Shown: in pieces, positions 36,903-44,422 of the stretch
How the letters are laid out: every line of letters starts with the position of its first letter
How positions within the stretch are numbered: the stretch's first letter is position 1
DNA from: Anaerolineales bacterium
Lineage (GTDB): Bacteria; Chloroflexota; Anaerolineae; Aggregatilineales; UBA2796
Assembly (NCBI GenBank): GCA_015075625.1
Contig: JABTTZ010000003.1
Location: 124,001-188,000 of the forward strand
Direction of reading: 5' to 3'
DNA: 64,000 nt
Position numbers and translations under genes: made by a program
Notes under the pieces: model-generated
Told to the model about the DNA's origin: nothing
The model's input: only the letters and a program-made list of their open reading frames with translations
Databases searched by the model: none

Positions 36903-38093
36903 ATGGATGCACACGCCGCCCCCCTTTCGTTGAACTTACAACTTACCGAGGAACACGAGGTATTGCGCCGCACCGTGCGCGATTTCGCCAAGAAGAAAAT
37001 TCTCCCCGTCGCCGCCCATTTTGACGAAACGGGCGATTTCCCTCTCGCCATCATTCGGGAAATGGGCGCGATGGGTTTGATGGGCATTGAAATCCCCGAA
37101 GAATACGGCGGTGCGGGGATGGATACCATTGCCTACGTCTTGGCGATGGAAGAAATTGCCAAAGCCGACGCCGCCACCAGCACGATCATGAGCGTCAACA
37201 ACAGTTTGTTTTGCTATGCCCTTTACAAGTTTGGCTCAGAGCAGCAAAAAACATCGTACCTGCGGGCCGTTGCCAGCGGCGAAAAGATCGGTGCATACAG
37301 CCTGACCGAGCCGATGAGCGGCAGCGATGCTGGTTCGATGAAAAGCCGTGCTGTCCTTAACGAGGCGAAAACCCATTACGTCATCAACGGGCGTAAAAGT
37401 TGGGTTACCTCCGGTCCCGTTGCCGATTATGTCCTACTTTTCACCATGACCGAGCCAGACAAAGGGCATAACGGGATCACCGCCTTTTTGGTTGAAACGA
37501 CGCAGCCCGGCTTTGCGCCCGGCAAAAAAGAGCCAAAACTTGGCATTCGCGCCAGCGCTACCAGCGAACTCATCTTTGAGGATCACTTTGTCCCAGTAGA
37601 GAATGTCGTTGGTGAGGTGGGCAAGGGATTCCGCATTGCTATGACCGTCCTAGACGCTGGACGGATCGGCATTGCCTCCCAAGCGTTGGGCATTGCCGAA
37701 GCTGCCTACGAAGCCTCTATCGAGTACTGCCGCACCCGCGAGGCGTTTGGTGCGCCCATCGGCACATTCCAAATGATCCAAGCGAAAATTGCCGATATGA
37801 AAACGCGCATTGAGGCATCCCGCCTGCTGATCTACAACGCGGCACTGGCGAAAGAGCGTGGCAAAACAACGGGCGAACGCTTCACTACCGAGGCAAGCAT
37901 GGCGAAACTCTTTGCCAGCGAAACGGCGATGTTCTGCGCTCATGCCGCTGTCCAGATTCATGGTGGGATGGGCTACAGCAAAGAAATGCCCGTCGAGCGC
38001 TACTTCCGCGATGCGAAGATCACCGAAATTTACGAGGGGACAAGCGAAATCCAGCGCCTCGTCATTGCCCGCAGCGAGCTAGGGCTGCGCTAG
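36903..38093 (+). CDS. Acyl-CoA dehydrogenase (short/medium-chain type)
   Basis: A 396-residue FAD enzyme that oxidises acyl-CoA to enoyl-CoA in beta-oxidation. Motifs: IPEEYGGAGMD, AYSLTEPMSGSDAGSM (FAD and substrate contact), GRKSWVTSGPVADY, YCRTREAFGAPIGTFQMIQ, IHGGMGYSKEMPVERYFRDAKITEIYEGTSEIQR (given in parts: HGGMGYSKEMPVERYFRDAK and YEGTSEIQR, with the catalytic Glu). Full length. It stands next to, and divergent from, the patatin and WS/DGAT genes, consistent with a fatty-acid turnover cluster. Confidence 0.95.
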   Translation: MDAHAAPLSLNLQLTEEHEVLRRTVRDFAKKKILPVAAHFDETGDFPLAIIREMGAMGLMGIEIPEEYGGAGMDTIAYVLAMEEIAKADAATSTIMSVNNSLFCYALYKFGSEQQKTSYLRAVASGEKIGAYSLTEPMSGSDAGSMKSRAVLNEAKTHYVINGRKSWVTSGPVADYVLLFTMTEPDKGHNGITAFLVETTQPGFAPGKKEPKLGIRASATSELIFEDHFVPVENVVGEVGKGFRIAMTVLDAGRIGIASQALGIAEAAYEASIEYCRTREAFGAPIGTFQMIQAKIADMKTRIEASRLLIYNAALAKERGKTTGERFTTEASMAKLFASETAMFCAHAAVQIHGGMGYSKEMPVERYFRDAKITEIYEGTSEIQRLVIARSELGLR

Positions 38094-38115
38094 GGGGCTG
38101 TCGCCCGGCCCCCGC

Positions 38116-38154
38116 CCCCTGTAGGGACGCCCCCAGGGGCGTCCGCCCGTCCCC
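38116..38154 (+). repeat. Dispersed repeat B, copy 1
   Basis: CCCTGTAGGGACGCCCCCAG followed by GGGCGTCCGCCCGTCCCC. A palindromic GGGACGCCCC/GGGGCGTCC core lies after the acyl-CoA dehydrogenase and may stall transcription. Confidence 0.6.
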
Positions 38155-38309
38155 TTGTAGGGGGGTTGCGCCCCGATGCCACCCATCACCATGAATTCTT
38201 AGACCCCTTGTGGCAAGAAATCGACAGGGATTGACATTGATATATCTCTCGCCTAGAATCCAATTGTTCAGTTGCCCCCGTAGCTCAGAGGATAGAGCGA
38301 CGGTCTTCT

Positions 38310-39005
38310 CTTATGGGGCTTGATGCGAGAAATCTCATCAATGTAAGTAGTCAAATTCGGTGAAGGCTAAAGGGACAAAAGATGGTTGTCGAGTTCCCAA
38401 TGATGATTGGGACATAAAGCCATCAAGTTATCAATGGCATTGATCTCTGAGAGCAAGGAATCAGGAAAAAACTCGATATAGATCGTATATGACAAACTTC
38501 GTAATGCCTGTCGTATCCACATATGGCACAACATTGCGGTTTGCTAGAGCGACGATAGAGTTGTCTCGCCCATGATCTGATTTGAGAATTAACCTGATAC
38601 CTTCTTTTGCCTTGAATACTTGATAGCGTTATCGTTTCTAGTCGCCTCAGAAACTCATTTCCATGTCGTTTTGCCAGCAAGGTTTGTAGTATGTTCTACC
38701 TCTAAAGTAAGGATTGCCACAACAACCACAAGCCGCACTTTGGCTTCTTTTAGGGAAAAGACTGTTGTTGTGAGTGCTGCACATGACCTTGAGCAAAATT
38801 TCGGATTTAGTGTTTCTGTACCACAGACAAGACAATGCATACTGTCTCCATGTTAATACCGAGCCAAGTAATCGGAACAAAGGACTCATGATAGTCCTGT
38901 TTCGTTTAAAGGTGTAGAGACTAGACGGCTACCACCTAAAAAACCTTTTACGAGGGTGCATGGTGAAGGTATAGTCCACAGAGTGTGGAAACACACACAA
39001 ATGTG
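38310..39005 (+). other. Group I intron in the tRNA-Arg anticodon loop (after U36)
   Basis: About 696 nt, between U36 and A37 of the tRNA, with U before the 5' site and a terminal G (39005). Core pairings I could find: P2 near TGATGCGAG/CTCATCA (38320-38340); P3 GTAGTC (38347-38352) with GGCTAC (38927-38932); P7 GACTA (38919-38923) with TAGTC (38972-38976); P8 CACC (38933-38936) with GGTG (38962-38965); P9 CCACA/TGTGG. The strings GTAGAGACTAGACGG and AAGGTATAGTCCA match the R and S elements. P1 pairing is weak by eye. Confidence 0.88.
38367..38840 (-). pseudogene. HNH homing endonuclease, frameshifted, antisense within the intron
   Basis: Read on the minus strand from ATG 38840 (GGAG 5 nt before it). 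Frame 1 gives MHCLVCGTETLNPKFCSRSC; a shift then gives HNNSLFPKRSQSAACGCCG; a second shift gives YRRSSKPQCCAICGYDRHYE and VCHIRSISSF; a third, at a T6 run, gives EINAIDNLMALCPNHHWELD with stop at 38367. CAICG, CHI and NHHWELD are the conserved HNH elements and zinc cysteines. About 155 codons in all, with at least three frame breaks, so it is inactive unless the breaks are sequencing errors. It uses the strand opposite to the tRNA and intron. Confidence 0.85.
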
Positions 39006-39079
39006 AAACCGCAGGTCACAGGTTCGAATCCTGTCGGGGGCATATCCTCAACCCACCGCCAAAGGAGTCCTCACATCGC

Positions 39080-40117
39080 ATGACCATCCGAACCATCGCG
39101 TGGCACGCTGGGCGCGTCCAGATGATTGACCAACGCCTTTTGCCCTGGACGTTCACTGTTAACGAATACAGCGATTACCGCGAGGTGATCACCGCGATCA
39201 AAGAGATGGTCATACGAGGGGCGCCCGCCATTGGCGCAGCGGGGGCGTTTGCCCTTGCCCTTGCCGCCCAAAGCAGCCCCGCCGCCGATCTGCCCACTCT
39301 TCGCGCCGATCTGGAAGTCCCCGCTATCGAGATCAGCGCCGCCCGCCCTACGGCGATCAATCTGAGGTGGGCAGTAGATGCCATGATGCGCCACGTCCGC
39401 ACAGGCGATCACCCCACCGCCGATGCCCTCCGCACCGCCCTAGTTGCCGAAGCATGCCGCATTGCCGATGACGATGTGGCGATCAACCGCCAGATGGGGG
39501 CGCACGGCGCAGCGCTCGTTCAGCGCGGCTGGACGGTGTTGCATCACTGCAACACAGGATCGTTGGCGACGGTGGATTACGGCACGGCATTGGGTGTCAT
39601 TCGCACCGCCCACGAGGACGGCAAAGAGATTCGCGCTGTGCTAACGGAAACCCGCCCTCGGATGCAAGGGGCGCGGCTCAGCGCGTGGGAACTCAACGAA
39701 TATGGCGTCCCTTTCGTGATCATCCCTGATTCAGCGGCGGCGTCTACCATGGGGCGGGGGGAGATCAACGCTGTGTTCGTCGGGGCAGATCGTGTGGCGC
39801 TGAACGGTGATACGGCGAACAAAATCGGGACATATATGCTGGCGATCTTGGCGAAGGAACACGGTATCCCCTTCTATGTTGTCGCTCCAACCAGTACCAT
39901 TGACCTCGCCACACCGGATGGGGACGCCATTCCGATTGAAGAACGGGGCGGCGATGAAGTCCGTCAGCCCTATGGCAATCCCCTAATCCCCGATCATTTT
40001 CCCGTCCGTAACCCCGCCTTTGATGTCACCCCTGCCCGTTACATTACCGGAATCGTCACCGAATATGGTGTCGCCCGCCCGCCGTATAACTTAGCTGCCC
40101 TCCCTCGCACCCCGTAG
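39080..40117 (+). CDS. mtnA: S-methyl-5-thioribose-1-phosphate isomerase
   Basis: A 345-residue enzyme of the methionine salvage pathway that converts 5-methylthioribose-1-phosphate to the ribulose form. Motifs: VIRGAPAIGAAGAFALAL, HCNTGSLATVDYGTALG (with the catalytic Cys region), ETRPRMQGARLSAWEL and the conserved GADRVALNGDTANKIGTY containing the catalytic Asp. Full length. It starts 38 nt after the tRNA-Arg gene. AGGAG precedes the ATG by about 12 nt. No other salvage gene is adjacent. Confidence 0.97.
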   Translation: MTIRTIAWHAGRVQMIDQRLLPWTFTVNEYSDYREVITAIKEMVIRGAPAIGAAGAFALALAAQSSPAADLPTLRADLEVPAIEISAARPTAINLRWAVDAMMRHVRTGDHPTADALRTALVAEACRIADDDVAINRQMGAHGAALVQRGWTVLHHCNTGSLATVDYGTALGVIRTAHEDGKEIRAVLTETRPRMQGARLSAWELNEYGVPFVIIPDSAAASTMGRGEINAVFVGADRVALNGDTANKIGTYMLAILAKEHGIPFYVVAPTSTIDLATPDGDAIPIEERGGDEVRQPYGNPLIPDHFPVRNPAFDVTPARYITGIVTEYGVARPPYNLAALPRTP

Positions 40118-40149
40118 GGACGCCGATTGGGGCGTCCGTCCTCCCCGCC
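40110..40149 (+). repeat. Dispersed repeat B, copy 2
   Basis: ACCCCGTAGGGACGCCGATT followed by GGGGCGTCCGTCC. GGACGCC and GGGCGTCC can pair around a short loop at the end of mtnA. Confidence 0.6.
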
Positions 40150-40175
40150 CATTCGCGCTCCCCTCCCATTCACCC

Positions 40176-40181
40176 TATAAT
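40176..40181 (+). promoter_or_regulatory. -10 box upstream of the GH13 gene
   Basis: TATAAT, 33 nt before the ATG. A weak TTCGCG lies 18 nt upstream. The ribosome site AAGGGGGAC follows. Confidence 0.4.
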
Positions 40182-40213
40182 GCGCCCATATCGACAGCGA
40201 AGGGGGACTCTTT

Positions 40214-42085
40214 ATGGCAGCGGTCAATCCACAGGCATCCACCAATGGGATGGATGCTGTATTCGTCAGCATGAGCGATTTTATTTTTGGGACGTTAGCA
40301 ACCGACGACCTCCGACTTGCCAGCCTCCGGCAAGCCGCCGCTGGATTGCTCCATGATCAGACCATCCTCCCCCGCGACCCGAAACCGCAGCAGCCGCTCA
40401 CCATCCATGCCAGCGCCGGACCAGATGCGGCGGTGAACGATGTGTTCATCCATTACACAACCGATGGCAGCCTCCCGGAGATCGGTGGGGGGACAACGCG
40501 CACTGTTGCCGCCATGCGGGCGGGGACAACATGGGACACCTTCTTATGGGGCTATGTCCGCCATTACAGCGGTGAGATTCCCGGACAGCCAGAGGGGACG
40601 ATCCTTCGCTATCGGCTCAGCGGGGTCACTGCCGATGGGCAGCGCCTATGGGCCCAAGACAGCATGAAACGCGGCGTCTTTTCGGTGGCGGTGGATCGCT
40701 ACCGCGTCCCTGCGTGGGTGCAAGATGCCGTGATCTATCATATCTTTGTGGATCGCTTCGCCCCATCCTATGGGCGCGAGTTCGCCTCCCCCCAAAAACT
40801 TGATGGCTTCTTTGGCGGCACCCTGCGCGGCATTACCGAACACCTCGATTACCTTGCCGATCTCGGTGTGAACACCCTCTGGCTCTCACCGCTCATGCCT
40901 AGCCCCTCCCATCACGGCTATGATTCCACCAACTTTCGCGGCATCGAGCCGCGCTATGGGACAAAATCAGATTTGAAGGCGCTGATCAGCGAGATTCACC
41001 GCCGAGGGATGCGCATTCTTCTCGACTTTGTGCCGAACCATACCTCGAACACCCATCCCTTTTTTGAATCTGCCCTCGCCAACCCCGAATCGCCCTACGC
41101 CTCGTATTACACCTTTACCAACCACCCCGACGAATACGACACTTTTTTTGGGGTGAAAACCCTCCCCAAGCTCAACAATGATTCCCCTGCCGCCCGCCGC
41201 TATGTCATTGAGAGCGCCGTCTATTGGTTGGAGGAATTCGGCATTGATGGCTTCCGGTTAGATCACGCCCAAGGACCCAGCCACGATTTTTGGACGGATT
41301 ACTACACGGCGGTGAAGAAAGCGAACCCCGACAGCCTCCATTTCGGCGAGATTGTCGAACCGCCCACCACGCTGCTCAGTTACGAGGGCGTCCTCGATGG
41401 GGTCTTGGATTTCAACGCCTTGCAAATGATCCGCCGCTTGTTCGCCTATGGGTCGCTGGATGCTGCTGGCTTTGAGCAGTTTCAGGCGGCACATGAAAAT
41501 TTCTTCACAGGCAAAAACTTTTCGCGCTTTAGTTTCCTTGATAACCACGACATGAATCGCTTCCTGTGGGCGGCGCAAGGGGATACCCGCCGTTTGAAAC
41601 AGGCGGCAGTCTGCCAATTCACCCTCGGCGCGACGCCCATCGTCTATTACGGAACAGAGGTTGGGCTGAGCCAGCAGCGCGATATTCGGCAAGGCGACTT
41701 TGGTATCTTGGAGGAGTCTCGCCTGCCGATGATTTGGGACGCCACCAAGCGCGATAACGACCTTCTCGCCTTCTACAAAATGCTGATCGGGCTGCGCAAA
41801 AAATCCACCGCCTTGCGGATGGGGACGCGCTCCGCCTTTTGTGTAGACCCGGCGACGGGGCGCTATGGATTCCTCAGGCGTGGCGGCTCCGAGACAATCT
41901 TGGTTGCCTTCAACGTCTCCGATGAGCCGCAGGTGATCGATCTGCCTAGCGTGACGTGGGTCGATGCCTTCAGCGAAGCGCAGGTCTCGCGGCGGGCAAC
42001 CATCGAACCACGCGGCTTTTTGCTGGCAAAACAGGCAGAAAATCAGGGCAAAAAGACCGATTCGCAGACGACGAAGCAGGTTTGA
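40214..42085 (+). CDS. GH13 alpha-amylase-family glycosidase
   Basis: A 623-residue enzyme. Residues about 60-150 form a beta-rich N-terminal module. The (beta/alpha)8 barrel begins at about VIYHIFVDRFAPSYG. Conserved regions: DFVPNHT, GFRLDHA (nucleophile Asp), FGEIVE (acid/base Glu) and FLDNHDMNRF (third acidic residue). A small C-terminal domain follows. It probably hydrolyses or transfers alpha-glucans, as neopullulanase or cyclomaltodextrinase-like enzymes do. There is no signal peptide, so cytosolic. Good ribosome site AAGGGGGAC. Confidence 0.93.
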   Translation: MAAVNPQASTNGMDAVFVSMSDFIFGTLATDDLRLASLRQAAAGLLHDQTILPRDPKPQQPLTIHASAGPDAAVNDVFIHYTTDGSLPEIGGGTTRTVAAMRAGTTWDTFLWGYVRHYSGEIPGQPEGTILRYRLSGVTADGQRLWAQDSMKRGVFSVAVDRYRVPAWVQDAVIYHIFVDRFAPSYGREFASPQKLDGFFGGTLRGITEHLDYLADLGVNTLWLSPLMPSPSHHGYDSTNFRGIEPRYGTKSDLKALISEIHRRGMRILLDFVPNHTSNTHPFFESALANPESPYASYYTFTNHPDEYDTFFGVKTLPKLNNDSPAARRYVIESAVYWLEEFGIDGFRLDHAQGPSHDFWTDYYTAVKKANPDSLHFGEIVEPPTTLLSYEGVLDGVLDFNALQMIRRLFAYGSLDAAGFEQFQAAHENFFTGKNFSRFSFLDNHDMNRFLWAAQGDTRRLKQAAVCQFTLGATPIVYYGTEVGLSQQRDIRQGDFGILEESRLPMIWDATKRDNDLLAFYKMLIGLRKKSTALRMGTRSAFCVDPATGRYGFLRRGGSETILVAFNVSDEPQVIDLPSVTWVDAFSEAQVSRRATIEPRGFLLAKQAENQGKKTDSQTTKQV

Positions 42086-42164
42086 GCGGGCGGTTCGCTA
42101 AGGGGTGAGGGTGAGGTAACATCTACTCTCTGTGCGGTAATCGAGCCAACCTAACTGAGGACCC

Positions 42165-42926
42165 ATGTTCACGAATACACTGAAGGCAAAACTAAACGCG
42201 GGCGAGACGGTCTACGGACTATTTTCGCGCTACACCGATGCCGAACTGATCGAAGTGATCGGTTATGCAGCGTGGGATTTTATCGTCTTTGATGGCGAAC
42301 ACAGCGTCATGGAAGCCCGCGATGTGCTGGCGATGACCCGCGCCGCCGAACTGCGCGGCGTGACGCCCATCGCTCGCGTTCCTACGAACCAACCGGCAAC
42401 GATCCTCCGCTTTTTGGATACGGGTGTTCACGGGATTCATGTCCCCTGGGTGAACACCGCCGCCGAAGCGGAAGCGGTGATGCGGGCGGTGAAGTACCAC
42501 CCACGCGGCAGCCGAGGCTTGGCGGGCGTCCGCGCCAACGACTATGGGTTTGGTGATCCCTTTGGGGTGGCGATCCAAAAAGCGAACACCGAAACGCTCG
42601 CCATCATCCACATTGAGACGATTCAGGCGGTGGATGCCCTCCCCGACATCCTCGCCATTCCCGATCTCGATGTGATCTTCATCGGACCCAACGATCTCGC
42701 CCACTCAATGGGCTTGGCGGGGCAGTTGGCGCACGCGGAGGTGGTCGCCGTGATGCGCCGCATTGCCGACGCCGTGACGAAAACAGAGAAGAAATTGGGG
42801 ATCATGGTACGCGATGGGGCAGGGGCGCGGCAATGGCGCGATTGGGGCGCACGGTACATCACCGTCAGCGTCGAATCGCTGATCATGCCCGCCTTTCGCG
42901 GCTACCTGAACGATGTGCGGGGCTAG
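42165..42926 (+). CDS. HpcH/HpaI family aldolase
   Basis: A 253-residue class II (metal-dependent) aldolase that cleaves 2-keto-3-deoxy acids to pyruvate or a related keto acid plus an aldehyde. Motifs: FIVFDGEHSVMEARD (active-site His), RVPTNQPATILRFLDTGVHGIHVPWV, HPRGSRGLAG and IHIETIQAVDALPDILAIPDLDVIFIGPNDLAHSMG (in parts: IETIQAV with the metal-binding Glu, FIGPNDLAHSMG). Full length. TGAGGACCC precedes the ATG. It is convergent with the PHP gene, 7 nt apart. Confidence 0.93.
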   Translation: MFTNTLKAKLNAGETVYGLFSRYTDAELIEVIGYAAWDFIVFDGEHSVMEARDVLAMTRAAELRGVTPIARVPTNQPATILRFLDTGVHGIHVPWVNTAAEAEAVMRAVKYHPRGSRGLAGVRANDYGFGDPFGVAIQKANTETLAIIHIETIQAVDALPDILAIPDLDVIFIGPNDLAHSMGLAGQLAHAEVVAVMRRIADAVTKTEKKLGIMVRDGAGARQWRDWGARYITVSVESLIMPAFRGYLNDVRG

Positions 42927-42933
42927 ACTCTGG

Positions 42934-43785
42934 TTAAGGGATCACGCCGCGCTGCCGTAGGAGCGTGATCACGTTCAAATCGTTTGGAAACGCCACCGAG
43001 CCGATCCGCGCTTTGCCATCCCCTTCACGGCGGTGGAAATCGCTTCCGACGGTCATCCATAGGTTGTGTTCGGCTGCTTTTGCCCGCAGTTCGTTAATCA
43101 GCGAGGCGGGGTGTTCGGGGTAATAGACTTCCACCCCGTCCAGCCCCTCACTGATCATTTCCGCTAGGTAGGGGCGATAATCGCTGTACCGTCCGGGATG
43201 CGCCATGACCGCCACCCCGCCCGCTTCGTGAATGGCACGGATTGCCTCGGCAGAAGGCAGCGGGTGATGGGCTTCATAGGCGGGCTTACTATCGCCAATG
43301 TAGCGATCAAACGCCTCTTGGATTGATCCCACATGTCCCAAACTGAGCATCGCCCGTGCAATGTGGGGTCTGCCCAAGACAGATCGCCCGCCACCTTTTT
43401 CGGCAATGCTTAGGACATTCTCAATGGGGACGGAAATCCCCATCCGTTCAAGGTTGTTCAGAATCCGCACGACGCGGCTGACACGAGCATCGCGCAATTC
43501 GTTCAAAAGGCGACTCAACGCTGTATCGCGCAAATCGACAAAATAGCCCAAGATATGCCGATCTGCCCGTGTATCCTCGGCGCTCAATTCGACGCCGGCA
43601 ATGACCCGCAGAGGCGTTCCCTCAGCGGCGGCTTGCGCCCGTGCCACACCATCCGTTGTGTCGTGGTCGGTGAGGGCAATCACATCGAGTGCATTGGTCA
43701 GGGCGATCTCAACCACCTCTTCGGGGGTATAAACCCCGTCTGAGGCGGTGCTGTGCATATGAAGATCGATCCGTAGAGAGGGCAT
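42934..43785 (-). CDS. PHP-domain phosphoesterase (TrpH/RNase AM-like)
   Basis: A 283-residue PHP-domain protein with metal-binding motifs DLHMHSTASDG, ALTDHDTTDG, VELSAE, GRPHIA, VAVMAHPGR and VGSDFHR. Length and motif order match the TrpH group, now known to include 3',5'-nucleoside bisphosphatases and 5'-3' exonucleases that trim RNA. All metal ligands are present. It may be followed on the mRNA by nothing, since it converges with the aldolase. The SpoVS gene lies 12 nt upstream on the same strand. Confidence 0.9.
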   Translation of the reverse strand: MPSLRIDLHMHSTASDGVYTPEEVVEIALTNALDVIALTDHDTTDGVARAQAAAEGTPLRVIAGVELSAEDTRADRHILGYFVDLRDTALSRLLNELRDARVSRVVRILNNLERMGISVPIENVLSIAEKGGGRSVLGRPHIARAMLSLGHVGSIQEAFDRYIGDSKPAYEAHHPLPSAEAIRAIHEAGGVAVMAHPGRYSDYRPYLAEMISEGLDGVEVYYPEHPASLINELRAKAAEHNLWMTVGSDFHRREGDGKARIGSVAFPNDLNVITLLRQRGVIP

Positions 43786-43797
43786 AAGATGCGGGAA

Positions 43798-44073
43798 CTA
43801 CTCCGTGACAATGCGTGGTTCAATGATCAATCGCAGCGCGGTGCGCTCTTGTTCCTCAATGATCACTTCTGTAAAGTAAGGGATGCAAATGACATCAATC
43901 CCGTCATCAGCAAGATAGCCCCGTGCAATGGCAGCCGCCTTGATCGCCTGATTGACCGCCCCAGCGCCAATTGCTTGTATTTCCGCCCGTTTATGTTCAC
44001 GTACTACCCCTGCAATTGCCCCGGCAACTGCCGTTGAGCGAGACCGCGCAGAGACTTTAATAATATCTACCAT
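43798..44073 (-). CDS. spoVS: Stage V sporulation protein S-like (SpoVS)
   Basis: The real start is ATG 44073, with AAGGA 8 nt upstream, giving 91 residues. The sequence MVDIIKVSARSRSTAVAGAI, GAGAVNQAIKAAAIARGYL and IPYFTEVIIEEQERTALRL is a clear SpoVS match, a small nucleic-acid-binding-like (ALBA-type) fold. SpoVS-like proteins are common in Chloroflexota, whether or not they sporulate, so a general regulatory role is more likely. It has its own promoter at 44110-44138. Confidence 0.95.
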   Translation of the reverse strand: MVDIIKVSARSRSTAVAGAIAGVVREHKRAEIQAIGAGAVNQAIKAAAIARGYLADDGIDVICIPYFTEVIIEEQERTALRLIIEPRIVTE

Positions 44074-44109
44074 GAAATGTCCTTCCCTCCGCACCAAGTC
44101 CACCCAACT

Positions 44110-44138
44110 AATGTAGTGTACCTTGAACTTTATCACAA
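44110..44138 (-). promoter_or_regulatory. Promoter of spoVS
   Basis: On the minus strand, -35 TTGTGA (44138-44133) and -10 TACATT (44115-44110) with a 17-nt spacer. Transcription would start about 30 nt before the ATG. Confidence 0.55.
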
Positions 44139-44232
44139 GGGCGAATTTCAAGGGAGGGCAACTTATCCTGTTAGGGATTAACATCTAACCATAACTAGGG
44201 TGGTTGACATTCTAACCCGCCATCCCGCCCGC

Positions 44233-44270
44233 CCCCCCGTAGAGACGCCCCCTGGGGCGTTCGCGCCCCA
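44233..44270 (+). repeat. Dispersed repeat B, copy 3
   Basis: CCCCCGTAGAGACGCCCCCT followed by GGGGCGTTCGCGCCCC. It lies in a 350-bp gap between spoVS and the TPR gene that otherwise shows only a lone TTGACA at 44208. Confidence 0.6.
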
Positions 44271-44422
44271 CCCCCCTCAGCCCTGTTCTACAGGGGAAGG
44301 GGACAGAGAGGTCGCTCCTGTTCCCCCTTGCCCATCCCTTTCATGTTTCTTTCTAGGGCAAGCGGCGGTACACTTTGACGATCCGTTAATTCTTAACGTG
44401 CCACATGCCGAGGTCACCGCCC

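Larger units (their letters stand above)
38274..39042 (+). tRNA. tRNA-Arg(UCU), interrupted by a group I intron
   Basis: The 5' exon is 38274-38309: acceptor GCCCCCG, D-stem GCTC/GAGC, anticodon stem ACGGT, loop start CTTCT with anticodon TCT at 38307-38309. The 3' exon is 39006-39042: loop AA, stem ACCGC, variable AGGTC, T-stem ACAGG/CCTGT with loop TTCGAAT, acceptor CGGGGGC, discriminator A. Joined, they give a normal cloverleaf with a 7-nt anticodon loop and one A-C mismatch at 27-43. CCA is not encoded. Confidence 0.92.

Noticed and set aside
38423-38889. Separate small proteins at 38423-38680, 38647-38889 and 38655-38840 on the minus strand.
   Set aside because: They are frames of a single broken HNH gene, so they are reported as one pseudogene.
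38274-39042. Two independent tRNA fragments or an insertion in a dead tRNA gene.
   Set aside because: The halves join into one tRNA with a 7-nt anticodon loop, and the insert has paired group I core elements, which favours an intron.
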